Below are positions 1 to 7,957 of a stretch of 26,251 bases of DNA, in pieces (positions within the stretch are counted from its first letter, which is position 1; each line of letters begins with the position of its first letter). The DNA is taken from IMG/VR virus record IMGVR_UViG_3300038825_001176, positions 1 through 26,251 of that record; one strand, written 5' to 3'. The notes under the pieces are model-generated. The model was not told the DNA's origin and did not search any database. It saw nothing but the letters and a program-made list of their open reading frames with translations. Source of the stretch: a virus. Made by a program: the position numbers and the translations under genes.

Positions 1-2
1 TG

Positions 3-1493
3 GTGAGTGAGTCGAAAGCGAAGGACGGGAACAACACCATCCTGCAGAAAAACTTTCCCGGCGGCACGTTGTCGCTGGTGGGGGCTAACTCACCACGGGG
101 CTTCAGGCGTGTGAGCAGAAGGGTTGTGCTGTTTGATGAGGTTGACGGTTATCCGGCGTCAGCAGGATCTGAGGGTGATCAGATCAAGCTGGGTATCAAG
201 CGGACTGAGTATTACTGGAACCGCAAGATTATTGCTGGCAGTACGCCAACGGTGAAGGACTTCAGCCGCATCGAGCGGATGTACGACGAGTCAGATAAAA
301 GGCGCTACTTCGTGCCCTGCCCAGAGTGCGGTGAGATGCAGGTGCTGGAGTGGGAGAACATCAAATGGATCAACAATGATCCTGAGACTGCCGCCTATGC
401 GTGCAAGGGTTGCGGCGTTCTGATCCCGCACAGCAAGAAACGCTGGATGGTTGAGCGCGGTGAGTGGCGGGCTACTGCGCCGGGCAACGGCAAGCACGCA
501 GGGTTTCACATCTGGGCGGCGTACAGCTACAGCCCGAACGCAAGGTGGGCTGATCTTGTCGCTGAATTTTTAGAAGCCAAATCAAATCCTGAGCAGCTGC
601 GGGTGTGGATCAACACCACGTTGGGCCAAACGTGGTCTGACGATTACAGCAGCGCCATGAGTGCTGAGGCGTTGGTTGAACGCTGTGAGGATTATCAGGA
701 GGGGATCCTGCCTGCTGGTGTCTTGGCCGTCACGATCGGCGTTGACGTGCAGGGTGGCGGCGGAACGCTTGGGGAGAGATTGGCAATCAGCGTGTGGGGC
801 TGGGGCCGCAAGGAAGAGGGCTGGCTGATTCAGTACGTCGAGATTGCAGGCGACCCGACGCGATCTGAGGTGTGGAAGCGGCTAGACGAGTTCGTAACGC
901 GCAAGTGGCCACATGAGCTTGGTTACAAGCTGAAGGCTGACTTCATAGCTTGCGATTCAGGTGGCTTGGCAACTTCCGAGGTCTACCAATACGCCAGGGA
1001 GCGCAGAGCCCAGGGCGTGATTGCGATCAAGGGTTCAAGTCAGCGTGATAAGCCGCCAATAGGCAAGGCCACCAGAGTGGACATCAACGCAAAGGGCAAG
1101 AACATCAAAAACGGTGCGCAACTGTTCCCTGTTGGCGTTCACTCAATCAAGAACACCATGGCAGGCCGCTTGAAGTACACCGAGCCGGGTGAGGGTTACT
1201 TGCACTTTCACGCGACGACGGGGGAGGAGTATTTCAAGATGCTCACGGCTGAGAAACAGGCCATCAAATTCCGCAACGGCTTTCCTGAGCGCATCTGGGT
1301 CAAGAAAGGCGGCGCTAGGAACGAGAGCTGGGACACATTGATTTACGCCTATGCCTGTCTGCAGTTGCTCTATCGCAAATACGATCGCAGGACAATCTGG
1401 GATCAGTTGGAAAAGCGTTTGGAGCAGCCGCTAAGATCGAAGGAAGCAACGCCTAAAGCAGTTGCGGCGCCGTCGTTCGTGAACAACTGGTGA
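3..1493 (+). CDS. Terminase large subunit, GpA family (5' partial)
   Basis: This is the ATP-driven DNA packaging motor and concatemer-cutting nuclease of the phage. The gene enters from the left edge, so the Walker A part of the ATPase is outside the window. Visible are a Walker B-like segment (VVLFDEVDGYP, with Asp-Glu at residues 45-46 of the visible part), a CxxC...CxxC zinc ribbon (Cys 106, 109, 134, 137) and an RNase H-like nuclease region with GVDVQGG and later CDSGG. This order is typical of the lambda gpA family (about 640 aa), so about 150 residues are missing. The GTG at 3 is only the first complete codon, not a start. The stop overlaps the next gene's GTG as GTGA. Confidence 0.93.
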   Translation: MSESKAKDGNNTILQKNFPGGTLSLVGANSPRGFRRVSRRVVLFDEVDGYPASAGSEGDQIKLGIKRTEYYWNRKIIAGSTPTVKDFSRIERMYDESDKRRYFVPCPECGEMQVLEWENIKWINNDPETAAYACKGCGVLIPHSKKRWMVERGEWRATAPGNGKHAGFHIWAAYSYSPNARWADLVAEFLEAKSNPEQLRVWINTTLGQTWSDDYSSAMSAEALVERCEDYQEGILPAGVLAVTIGVDVQGGGGTLGERLAISVWGWGRKEEGWLIQYVEIAGDPTRSEVWKRLDEFVTRKWPHELGYKLKADFIACDSGGLATSEVYQYARERRAQGVIAIKGSSQRDKPPIGKATRVDINAKGKNIKNGAQLFPVGVHSIKNTMAGRLKYTEPGEGYLHFHATTGEEYFKMLTAEKQAIKFRNGFPERIWVKKGGARNESWDTLIYAYACLQLLYRKYDRRTIWDQLEKRLEQPLRSKEATPKAVAAPSFVNNW

Positions 1494-2059
1494 TTAAACA
1501 TCCGGCTGAAATCAGGATCGGCGACACCGTAATTTTCGATGTGCCGTCTTTTGCCAACAGCATTGGCACAACGATTGACAACACATACACGCTGACTTGG
1601 TACGGGCGGACAAATACAGCCAGCAAAGGTGCAGCGGTAGACGGAACCAATCAGGGTGACGGCTGGCGGATCACAATCCCGTCATCAACGACTACTGATT
1701 GGGTTGCTGGAACTTGGTATTTCCAGCTTGTAGCCGTCAGTGGCTCGACGCAGTATCTGGCAGGTGAAGGTCAGTTCAAGGCTATTGCCAGCCTTGCTTA
1801 CACAGGCGATCCCGGCGCGTTTGATGGTCGCAGCCGTGCGCAGGTTGATCTTGATCAAGTACAGGCTGCAATTCGCACGATTCTCGACGGTGGCGCCGTC
1901 AAGAGTTACTCAATCGCAGGGCGTAATTTGCAGAAATATGAGTTAGCAGATTTGCTGGCTTTGGAAACTAAACTGAAGGCTGAGGTTAAGCGTGAGCAGA
2001 CAGCTGATCTGATTCGCAATGGCCAGGGCAATCCCCACAACTTGTTCGTGAGATTCTGA
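1490..2059 (+). CDS. Head-tail joining protein, gpW-like C-terminus with extra N-terminal beta domain
   Basis: The protein has 189 aa and a GTG start that overlaps the terminase stop. Residues about 115-189 look like the lambda gpW family: a helix (VDLDQVQAAIRTIL), a beta hairpin (VKSYSIAGRNLQKY), a second helix (ELADLLALETKLKAEVKRE) and an ending NPHNLFVRF. gpW joins the portal to the tail connector and lies between terminase and portal in lambda, as here. Residues 1-100 are Thr/Ser/Trp-rich with alternating hydrophobics and look like an immunoglobulin-like beta domain, which lambda gpW (68 aa) lacks. The domain assignment is from pattern only. The stop overlaps the portal ATG (TGATG). Confidence 0.72.
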   Translation: MIKHPAEIRIGDTVIFDVPSFANSIGTTIDNTYTLTWYGRTNTASKGAAVDGTNQGDGWRITIPSSTTTDWVAGTWYFQLVAVSGSTQYLAGEGQFKAIASLAYTGDPGAFDGRSRAQVDLDQVQAAIRTILDGGAVKSYSIAGRNLQKYELADLLALETKLKAEVKREQTADLIRNGQGNPHNLFVRF

Positions 2060-3609
2060 TGGGCGTTCGATCTGCATTCCGCGAACTGTTTAGGCGTGAG
2101 CGGCCTCAGCGCCGCCGTAGTTATGCAGGCGCAAGGGTTAGTCGGCTGACTGCTGACTGGGTGACGAGTGGCACCAGCGCAGACAGCGAAATTAAGTCCA
2201 GCATCAAGATGCTGCGCAACCGGGCGCGGCAGCTTTGCAGGGACAACGACTATGCAAAGCAGGCGCTCAGGAGCATCACCAACAATGTGATCGGCCATGG
2301 CATCTATCACCAGTCACAGGTGCGAATGCAGCGTGGCGGTCGGATGGATGAGGCTGTCAATGCCCGCATCCATGCAGCTTGGAAGCGTTGGAGCCACAAG
2401 AGCCGTTGTGATGTCAGCGGCCTGCTGAGTTTTTATGACATGGAGCGGCTGCTATGCCGCAGCTTGGCTGAATCTGGTGAGGTGTTCATCAGGATTATCC
2501 GCCGACCTTTTGGCGACAGCGGCATTCCGTTTGCGCTGCAGGTGCTGGAGTCGGATTATCTGATCGATGACGACGTACAGGCCAGTAAGGACGGCAAGAC
2601 CGTCCGCATGGGCATTGAGCGGGATGAGTATCTGCGCCCGATTGCCTATAACTTCTACGCCAACCACCCCGGCGATGTTTACGCCGGGAATGTGCGCACA
2701 ACACGCCGCATCCGTGTTGATGCTGATGATGTCATCCATTTGTTCATCCCTGAGCGTCCGAGTCAGACGCGCGGCGTCACTTGGTTTGCATCAGCGTTGC
2801 AGCGTCTGCACATGCTCGACGGTTATGAGAACGCTGAGCTTGTGCGTGCGCGGGCTAGCAGCGCATTGATGGGATTCATCACCAGCCCTGAGGGCGAGCT
2901 TATTGGTGACGACGTTGTAGATGGTGAGCGGGTCACAGACTTTCAGCCTGGCGTGTTCAAGTACTTGGATCCCGGCCAATCGGTTGAGGTGCCACAGCTT
3001 GATGCTCCTGATGGTCAGCTCGAAGCGTTTACGCGGTCAATGCTGCGCGCTGCGGCCGCTGGAATTGGGGTGAGTTTCGAGAGCATTTCGAAGAACTACA
3101 GTCAATCGAATTACAGCAGCAGTCGGCTGAGCTTGCTTGAGGAGCGCGACACATATAAGTGTCTGCAGCGTTATTTCATCGAAAACTTCCATCAGATCGT
3201 TTTCGAGAAATGGATGGACATGGCGGTGTTGAGCGGAACGCTGAACCTGCCGGGTTATGAGACTGACCCTGATCGTTATCGCGCCAGCAAGTGGGTGCCG
3301 CGCAGCTGGGAATGGGTTGATCCTCAGAAAGAAGTCGCGGCCTACAAGGCAGCAGTCCGCAGCGGCTTTAAGACACTTGGCCAAGTCATCAGCGAGCAAG
3401 GCGGTGACATTGAAGAGGTGCTAACGATGCGTCAGGCCGAGCTGGCAATGCTGGATGAGAAGAACATCATCACGGACACCGATCCGAGCGAGGTCAATGG
3501 TGGCGGTGGTGTTCAGCCTGGCTTAGGCATGGGCGCAATCCCAGCCTTCGAGGACACTGAGCCACCGGTATCTGACGAGGAGGAGGTCCAGGAAGATGGC
3601 GACGATTGA
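2059..3609 (+). CDS. Portal protein, lambda gpB family
   Basis: This is the dodecameric ring at the capsid vertex through which DNA is pumped and to which the tail joins. At 516 aa it is close to lambda gpB (533 aa). Family signs in order are an Arg-rich start, NDYAKQALRSITNNVIGHGI, SLAESGEVFIRIIRRPFGDSG, the LQVLESDYL segment, VDADDVIHLFIPERPSQTRG, and ASSALMGFITSPEGE. Near the end SYSQSNYSSSR-like spacing is seen as KNYSQSNYSSSRLSLLEERD, then an acidic tail. It starts on an ATG overlapping the previous TGA and ends 14 bases inside the protease-capsid gene. The acidic C-terminus (SDEEEVQEDGDD) is coded in that overlap. Confidence 0.92.
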   Translation: MGVRSAFRELFRRERPQRRRSYAGARVSRLTADWVTSGTSADSEIKSSIKMLRNRARQLCRDNDYAKQALRSITNNVIGHGIYHQSQVRMQRGGRMDEAVNARIHAAWKRWSHKSRCDVSGLLSFYDMERLLCRSLAESGEVFIRIIRRPFGDSGIPFALQVLESDYLIDDDVQASKDGKTVRMGIERDEYLRPIAYNFYANHPGDVYAGNVRTTRRIRVDADDVIHLFIPERPSQTRGVTWFASALQRLHMLDGYENAELVRARASSALMGFITSPEGELIGDDVVDGERVTDFQPGVFKYLDPGQSVEVPQLDAPDGQLEAFTRSMLRAAAAGIGVSFESISKNYSQSNYSSSRLSLLEERDTYKCLQRYFIENFHQIVFEKWMDMAVLSGTLNLPGYETDPDRYRASKWVPRSWEWVDPQKEVAAYKAAVRSGFKTLGQVISEQGGDIEEVLTMRQAELAMLDEKNIITDTDPSEVNGGGGVQPGLGMGAIPAFEDTEPPVSDEEEVQEDGDD

Positions 3610-5983
3610 AGGCGTTGAGATCAACCTGATGCCAACAGAGGGCATGAGGGAAGAGGCGCAGCGTTATCGGGATTGGAAAGCTGACGGCGAAGCTGGCGGA
3701 ACTGAAGTTGCAGCACGCAGAGCCACGCAGATTCTGAGCGGTGATGAGCTAAGCGCTGACACCGTGATTGCCATGAATGCTTGGTTTGCTCGCCATGAAG
3801 TGGATAAACAAGGCGAAGGTTTTACGCCTGATGAGGATGGTTATCCATCAGCCGGCAGAGTCGCCTGGGCTGCATGGGGAGGAGACGCAGGAATGAGGTG
3901 GAGTAGCGGCAAAGCAGATAGAATCAAAGAAATTCGTGATAGGAGCATGGACACGAATAGGGCAGAACCTGATGAGCTTTCTGTTGGCGATTTTGTCCAG
4001 TGGAACAGCGCCGGAGGGCAGGCAAAAGGCAAGATTGATCGCATCGAACGCGATGGCTCAATCAACGTGCCCGATTCAGAGTTCACCATCAACGGTGATG
4101 AGGATGATCCTGCTGCCTTGATCACTGTTTATCGCGAAGGTGACGAAGGCTGGGAAGAAACTGACGTGCAGGTTGGCCATCGTTTCTCTGCACTGACCAA
4201 GATTGCAGCTCTGCGTTGGCTTGAGGGCAAGACCTACAAGCGCAGCGAAGACACTGCATTTGATGAAGTCGAAGATCGGATTTATGACTTCCCGTTTTCG
4301 AGTGAGCAGCCTGTCGCTCGCTATTTCGGAAATGAAATCCTTAGTCACGAAAAAGGCGCTGCTGATCTCAGTCGCCTGAATGACGGCGCTCCGCTGTTGT
4401 TCAACCACAACCCTGATCGTGTGATCGGAGTTGTGGAGCGTGCGTATATCGACGACGAAAAACGTCGTGGTTATGCGCGCGTGCGGTTCAGCCGCAATGA
4501 GTTCGCGCAGGAAGTCTTGCGCGACGTACGGGACGGAATCATCCGAAACGTGAGCTTTGGCTACGCCATCGACAAGATGGAAGAGAGAAGTAGTGGCGAA
4601 TTTGTTGCTACTTCATGGACTCCTACGGAGGTCTCAGCCGTTGCGATTCCTGCGGATCAAACCGTGGGTTTCGGTCGCTCTCTTTCGGAGTCCGAACCCG
4701 AACCCGCTGCCTCGGCAGCAATATCCACACCACCTGTTCCTGAAATGGAAAACACCACCCCTGACATGGAAGTGGTGCGGGCCGAGGCCGTTGAGGCTGA
4801 GCGTTCCCGCATTGCTGAAGTGACCAGCCTGTGCAACAAGCACGGCATGGAAGATCTGGGCCGTCAGCTCGTCGAGTCTGGCCGTTCGATCAACGAAGCA
4901 CGGGCTGCCGTGCTGGAAAAACTCAACGTCAAAGAGGAGCCCGTGAACATGAAGGCCGCTGAAATTGGCCTCACCGAGAAGGAAAGCCGCAGCTTCTCCT
5001 TCCTGCGTGCCATCAACTACCTGGCCAACCCGACCGATCGCGCCGCCCGTGAGGCTGCTGCGTTCGAGATCGAAGCCTCCGAAGCTGCAGCTGACAAGCT
5101 GGGCCGCGCTTCCCGTGGCATCACCATCCCTGTGGATGTGATGCGTCGCGATCTGAACGTGGGCACTGCCACCGCTGGCGGCAACCTCGTCGAGACCCAG
5201 CTGGATTCCGCCAACTTCATTGATTTGCTGCGGAACGCTTCCGCTCTGGATCAAGCTGGCGCAACCGTGCTGACTGGCCTGTCTGGCAACGTCAACATTC
5301 CCCGTCAGTCTGGTGCTGCTACCGCTTACTGGGTTGCTGAGTCTGGCTCACCCACCGAGTCCCAGCAGACTATCGATCAGGTCGCTCTGACTCCTAAGAC
5401 CTGCGGTGCTTTCACCGACTTCAGCCGCAAGCTGATGATCCAGTCCTCCATCGACGTGGAGAACATGGTGCGCACCGACCTGGCGCGTGTGCTGGCTCTT
5501 GAGATTGACCGCGTTGGTCTTTATGGCTCCGGCTCTTCCAACCAGCCCCTGGGCCTGAAGGACACGACCGGCGTTCTGAGCGAAGACTTCGCCGCCAACA
5601 CCCCGACCTTCGCTGAGGTTGTGGCTCTGGAAAGCGACGTGTCTGGCGCTAACGCTCTGCTGGGTTCTCCTGTCTATGTGATGAACGCTGCAATGGCTGG
5701 CAGCCTCAAGACTGCCACCAAGGATTCTGGCTCTGGTCAGTTCATCCTTCAGGGCGGTGAGGTCAACGGCTATCGCGCTGTGATCTCCAACCAAGTTGAA
5801 AGCAACGACCTCTGGTTCGGCAACTTCTCCGACCTGATCATTGCTTACTTCTCCGGCCTGGATCTGATGGTTGATCCCTTCACTGGCAGCACCTCCGGCA
5901 CCGTCCGCGTGGTCGCTCTGCAGGATGTGGACATCGCAGCCCGCCACGGTGCGAGCTTCTCACGCGGTAACAACACCCTCTGA
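3596..5983 (+). CDS. Fused prohead protease and HK97-fold major capsid protein
   Basis: A single 795-aa frame joins four parts. Residues about 1-115 have an ILSGDELSADTV...GYPSAGRVAWAAWGGDAG motif seen in many phage proteins. Residues about 126-200 (VGDFVQWNSAGGQAKGKI...INVPDSEFTI) look like the small TUDOR-type domain often placed before phage proteases. Residues about 205-330 look like a U35-type prohead protease (LLFNHNPDRVIGVVE, RNVSFGYAID). From about 384 there is a helical delta/scaffold region and then the HK97 capsid fold (TAGGNLVETQL, ALDQAGATVL, PRQSGAATAYWVAESG, ALEIDRVGLYGSGSSNQPLG). The protease would cut the scaffold from the shell protein. An internal ATG at 4949 has a good Shine-Dalgarno sequence. 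Codon use changes near 4745. Confidence 0.9.
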   Translation: MATIEGVEINLMPTEGMREEAQRYRDWKADGEAGGTEVAARRATQILSGDELSADTVIAMNAWFARHEVDKQGEGFTPDEDGYPSAGRVAWAAWGGDAGMRWSSGKADRIKEIRDRSMDTNRAEPDELSVGDFVQWNSAGGQAKGKIDRIERDGSINVPDSEFTINGDEDDPAALITVYREGDEGWEETDVQVGHRFSALTKIAALRWLEGKTYKRSEDTAFDEVEDRIYDFPFSSEQPVARYFGNEILSHEKGAADLSRLNDGAPLLFNHNPDRVIGVVERAYIDDEKRRGYARVRFSRNEFAQEVLRDVRDGIIRNVSFGYAIDKMEERSSGEFVATSWTPTEVSAVAIPADQTVGFGRSLSESEPEPAASAAISTPPVPEMENTTPDMEVVRAEAVEAERSRIAEVTSLCNKHGMEDLGRQLVESGRSINEARAAVLEKLNVKEEPVNMKAAEIGLTEKESRSFSFLRAINYLANPTDRAAREAAAFEIEASEAAADKLGRASRGITIPVDVMRRDLNVGTATAGGNLVETQLDSANFIDLLRNASALDQAGATVLTGLSGNVNIPRQSGAATAYWVAESGSPTESQQTIDQVALTPKTCGAFTDFSRKLMIQSSIDVENMVRTDLARVLALEIDRVGLYGSGSSNQPLGLKDTTGVLSEDFAANTPTFAEVVALESDVSGANALLGSPVYVMNAAMAGSLKTATKDSGSGQFILQGGEVNGYRAVISNQVESNDLWFGNFSDLIIAYFSGLDLMVDPFTGSTSGTVRVVALQDVDIAARHGASFSRGNNTL
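4933..4951 (+). promoter_or_regulatory. Possible internal ribosome binding site and start for the capsid part
   Basis: AGAGGAG at 4933-4939 is followed by 9 nt and an in-frame ATG at 4949-4951 (Met 452 of the fusion). Starting there gives a 344-aa protein made of the end of the delta domain plus the full capsid fold. This could give extra capsid copies without protease. It is inferred from sequence only. The motif also encodes KEEP, so coincidence is possible. Confidence 0.4.
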
Positions 5984-5985
5984 TC

Positions 5986-6198
5986 ATGAAGATCGAGATC
6001 CGTAAACAGGTCACGCTGTCGGGTCAAGTCGTCCGCATTGGGGAAGTCGTTGAGGCTTCCCTGACGGACGCAACGATCCTTCTGGGCCAAGCTGCAGCCG
6101 TTCCTTATGTGGAGCCCGTGCAGCCTGAGGAAACGCCAACGCCTAAGGCAGAGGCAAAACCGAAAACCACTACACGCCGGAGGGCTAAACAATCATGA
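5986..6198 (+). CDS. Small head protein of unknown function
   Basis: This is a 70-aa protein starting 3 nt after the capsid stop. Residues 1-40 form a short hydrophobic beta-like domain (IEIRKQVTLSGQVVRIGEVV). The rest is Pro/Glu-rich and then a basic tail (KPKTTTRRRAKQS). Small proteins of this shape often sit between capsid and connector genes in lambda-like phages and may be capsid accessory or connector factors. I do not recognise a named family. The stop overlaps the next ATG as ATGA. Confidence 0.7.
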   Translation: MKIEIRKQVTLSGQVVRIGEVVEASLTDATILLGQAAAVPYVEPVQPEETPTPKAEAKPKTTTRRRAKQS

Positions 6199-6572
6199 CC
6201 GTCCAAAATCTCGGCACTAAAACCACGCTCTTGTCGCTCTCGGCAAGTGATGTGGTGACTGCCACTGCTAACCGCACTGGTGTCGATCTCGTCGATTACG
6301 AGGGCGACATCATGGCCGTTCTTGATGCTGAAGCCGGTGGCTCTGGCATCACCTACGCCGTGAAGATCCAAGACTCCGCAGACAACAGCAGCTTTGCTGA
6401 TGTTTCTGGCCTGGCCTTCACGACCACGACTGCTAACACCGCACTGACTGAAACCCTTCGCATCAACAGCGATGAGGTTCGTCGTTACATCCGCGCCGTC
6501 ATCACCGTTGCTGGTGGTACTGGTGCTGGTGCTCTGAGCGTTGTTGCTCTTGGCTCTAAAAAGTACGGCTGA
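6195..6572 (+). CDS. Probable capsid decoration or accessory structural protein
   Basis: This is a 125-aa protein rich in Thr, Ala and Val with a regular beta pattern (YAVKIQDSADNSSFADVSG, RRYIRAVITVAGGTGAGALS). It has no charged helix and no membrane segment. Proteins with this ATSASDVVTATA...YIRAVITVAGGTG style are usually annotated as phage virion structural proteins, and the place after the capsid gene suits a decoration protein. The function is inferred from position and composition only. It begins at an ATGA overlap. Confidence 0.65.
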   Translation: MTVQNLGTKTTLLSLSASDVVTATANRTGVDLVDYEGDIMAVLDAEAGGSGITYAVKIQDSADNSSFADVSGLAFTTTTANTALTETLRINSDEVRRYIRAVITVAGGTGAGALSVVALGSKKYG

Positions 6573-6574
6573 TC

Positions 6575-6853
6575 ATGGCAATCACTGAGGATCTCGACGT
6601 TTTCATGGCTGATTTTGGCGTTAGCTGCACAGCTGGTGCCACGACCGCTAATGGAATTCTCGACATGCCCGGTGAGGTGGTGGCTGGGGGGATGGTCTTG
6701 TCAACGGACTATTCCCTCACCACTCGTTTTTCAAATTTTGGAACTTTAATTAGTGGTGACTCAATCACCGTTGATGGAACTGCTTACACGGTGAGAGAGA
6801 ACCGGCCTATCGGCGATGGCAAGTTCGTCGAGATCGCATTGCAGAAAACCTAA
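6575..6853 (+). CDS. Head-tail connector protein, gpFII-like
   Basis: This is a 92-aa beta-rich protein. The pattern of an acidic N-terminal helix (MAITEDLDVFMADFG) followed by beta strands and a GDSITVDGTAYTVRE hairpin matches small head-tail attachment proteins of the lambda gpFII type, which form the ring between head and tail tube. It lies between the capsid block and the tail terminator, as expected. Sequence similarity to gpFII is weak in this family, so the call leans on order and size. It starts 3 nt after the previous stop, and its stop shares an A with the next start (TAATG). Confidence 0.65.
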   Translation: MAITEDLDVFMADFGVSCTAGATTANGILDMPGEVVAGGMVLSTDYSLTTRFSNFGTLISGDSITVDGTAYTVRENRPIGDGKFVEIALQKT

Positions 6854-7488
6854 TGGCCATTCAAAAGGTTGACAGTCGAGCGGGTTGGGCAGCTAGAAAC
6901 CCTCTGCTGCTGTCAGGCGAGATTGGCCTTGAGAAAGAGACTGGCAACCAAAAGATTGGCAATGGCCGTCAGCAGTGGAACAATCTTCAGTATTTCGGCA
7001 GCCCTGGTTATTGGGCTGAGTTCTCAAGCGATACAGATCAAACGACAACAGCAAACACGCCAACGGCTGTCACCTTTAACAAGGCCAACGCACACAGCCA
7101 TGGCGTCAAGGTCATTTCTGACAGCAGGCTGACGGTCGAGCATCCAGGCGTTTACGTTTTTGAGATCAATCTGCAGCTGTCCAATGACGACACGCAGATT
7201 CATGACGTGGACTTCTGGCTAAGGAAGAACAACGCAGGGGATGCAGGGAATTTAGAGCTGACGGCAAACACGGCGAGCGTCATTGAAAAGCACGGCGGTG
7301 TTCAGGGGGCGAACAACTTGCTTCTAGATCACACCTTGAAACTTGAAGGCAATGACTACATTGAAATTATGTGGGCACCGACAGACGCAAACATTTTGTT
7401 AAAAGCGGCTGCCGCCATCTCTAGCCCCTACGCACGCCCTGCGCGGCCTAGCGTGGTTTGCAACATCTTTGAAATTGCTGGGGCTTAG
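6853..7488 (+). CDS. C1q/TNF-like jelly-roll protein with fibre attachment motif (head or neck fibre candidate)
   Basis: This is a 211-aa protein. Residues 8-45 carry the pattern NPLLLSGEIGLEKETGNQKIG...W, the same module found at the start of the long tail fibre at 14866. Residues about 55-211 look like a trimeric C1q/TNF-type jelly roll: SHGVKVISDSRLTVEHPGVY, VFEINLQLS, VDFWLRKN, LEGNDYIEIMW and a final beta strand. I remember similar domains in marine cyanophage structural proteins. The gene lies in the neck region rather than with the tail fibre, so a head or neck fibre is a reasonable guess. Surface or sugar binding is inferred, not shown. Confidence 0.72.
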   Translation: MAIQKVDSRAGWAARNPLLLSGEIGLEKETGNQKIGNGRQQWNNLQYFGSPGYWAEFSSDTDQTTTANTPTAVTFNKANAHSHGVKVISDSRLTVEHPGVYVFEINLQLSNDDTQIHDVDFWLRKNNAGDAGNLELTANTASVIEKHGGVQGANNLLLDHTLKLEGNDYIEIMWAPTDANILLKAAAAISSPYARPARPSVVCNIFEIAGA

Positions 7489-7490
7489 TC

Positions 7491-7919
7491 ATGACGACAA
7501 AGCGCGAATCAATCCTGGCTGATATTGCCTCAAGCCTTGCTGGCACGGTGCAGGTCGGTTCGCGCATCTATCGCAGCCGTGTTGTTCCGTTAAGTCGCGG
7601 TGAATCGCCAGCGATTGTGATTGAACCAACGGGTGACACGCCTGAATACAGCCTGAGGCTTGACCGGCTGGATTGGAGTTTGGGCGTTCGTGTCTCGATC
7701 ATTGTGCGCTCTGCTGTGCCAGACAACGCGGCTGATCCGATCGTGGAAGATGTCCACAGCAAGATGATGAATGACCTGACGGCAGGCGGTTACGCGATCG
7801 ACGTTGAGCCAGGCTCTGTGAGCTTTGAGCAGATTGATGCTGATCAACCAGCTGGCGTGATTGGCATGAACTTTGTTGTCAAATACCGGACCCTATTGAC
7901 AGATCTCAGCTCTGGTTGA
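7491..7919 (+). CDS. Tail terminator / minor tail protein, gpU-like
   Basis: This is a 142-aa protein starting 3 nt after the previous TAG. It has an N-terminal helix (RESILADIASSLAGTV), a VYRSR-type strand (IYRSRVVPLSRGESPAIVIEP), a central SLGVRVSIIVRSAVPD strand followed by an acidic helix (DPIVEDVHSKMM), and a C-terminal FVVKYRT strand. This order is that of the gpU/tail terminator fold, which caps the tail tube and joins it to the head. Its position just before the major tail protein supports this. Confidence 0.78.
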   Translation: MTTKRESILADIASSLAGTVQVGSRIYRSRVVPLSRGESPAIVIEPTGDTPEYSLRLDRLDWSLGVRVSIIVRSAVPDNAADPIVEDVHSKMMNDLTAGGYAIDVEPGSVSFEQIDADQPAGVIGMNFVVKYRTLLTDLSSG

Positions 7920-7957
7920 CCTTGCTAAGATCGACTTAGGAAACCTGCTGGCTAGTC

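Noticed and set aside
4634-5254. 206-aa leftward open frame
   Set aside because: It lies fully antisense to the capsid gene, whose protein matches a known fold; the long frame reflects the biased codons of that gene.
5348-5947. 199-aa leftward open frame
   Set aside because: It is antisense to the capsid core with no recognisable motif or ribosome site.
7896-7931. Promoter before the major tail gene (TTGACA at 7896, TGCTAAGAT at 7923)
   Set aside because: The spacing between the two boxes is 24 nt, too long. Only the extended -10-like part remains, which is not enough evidence.
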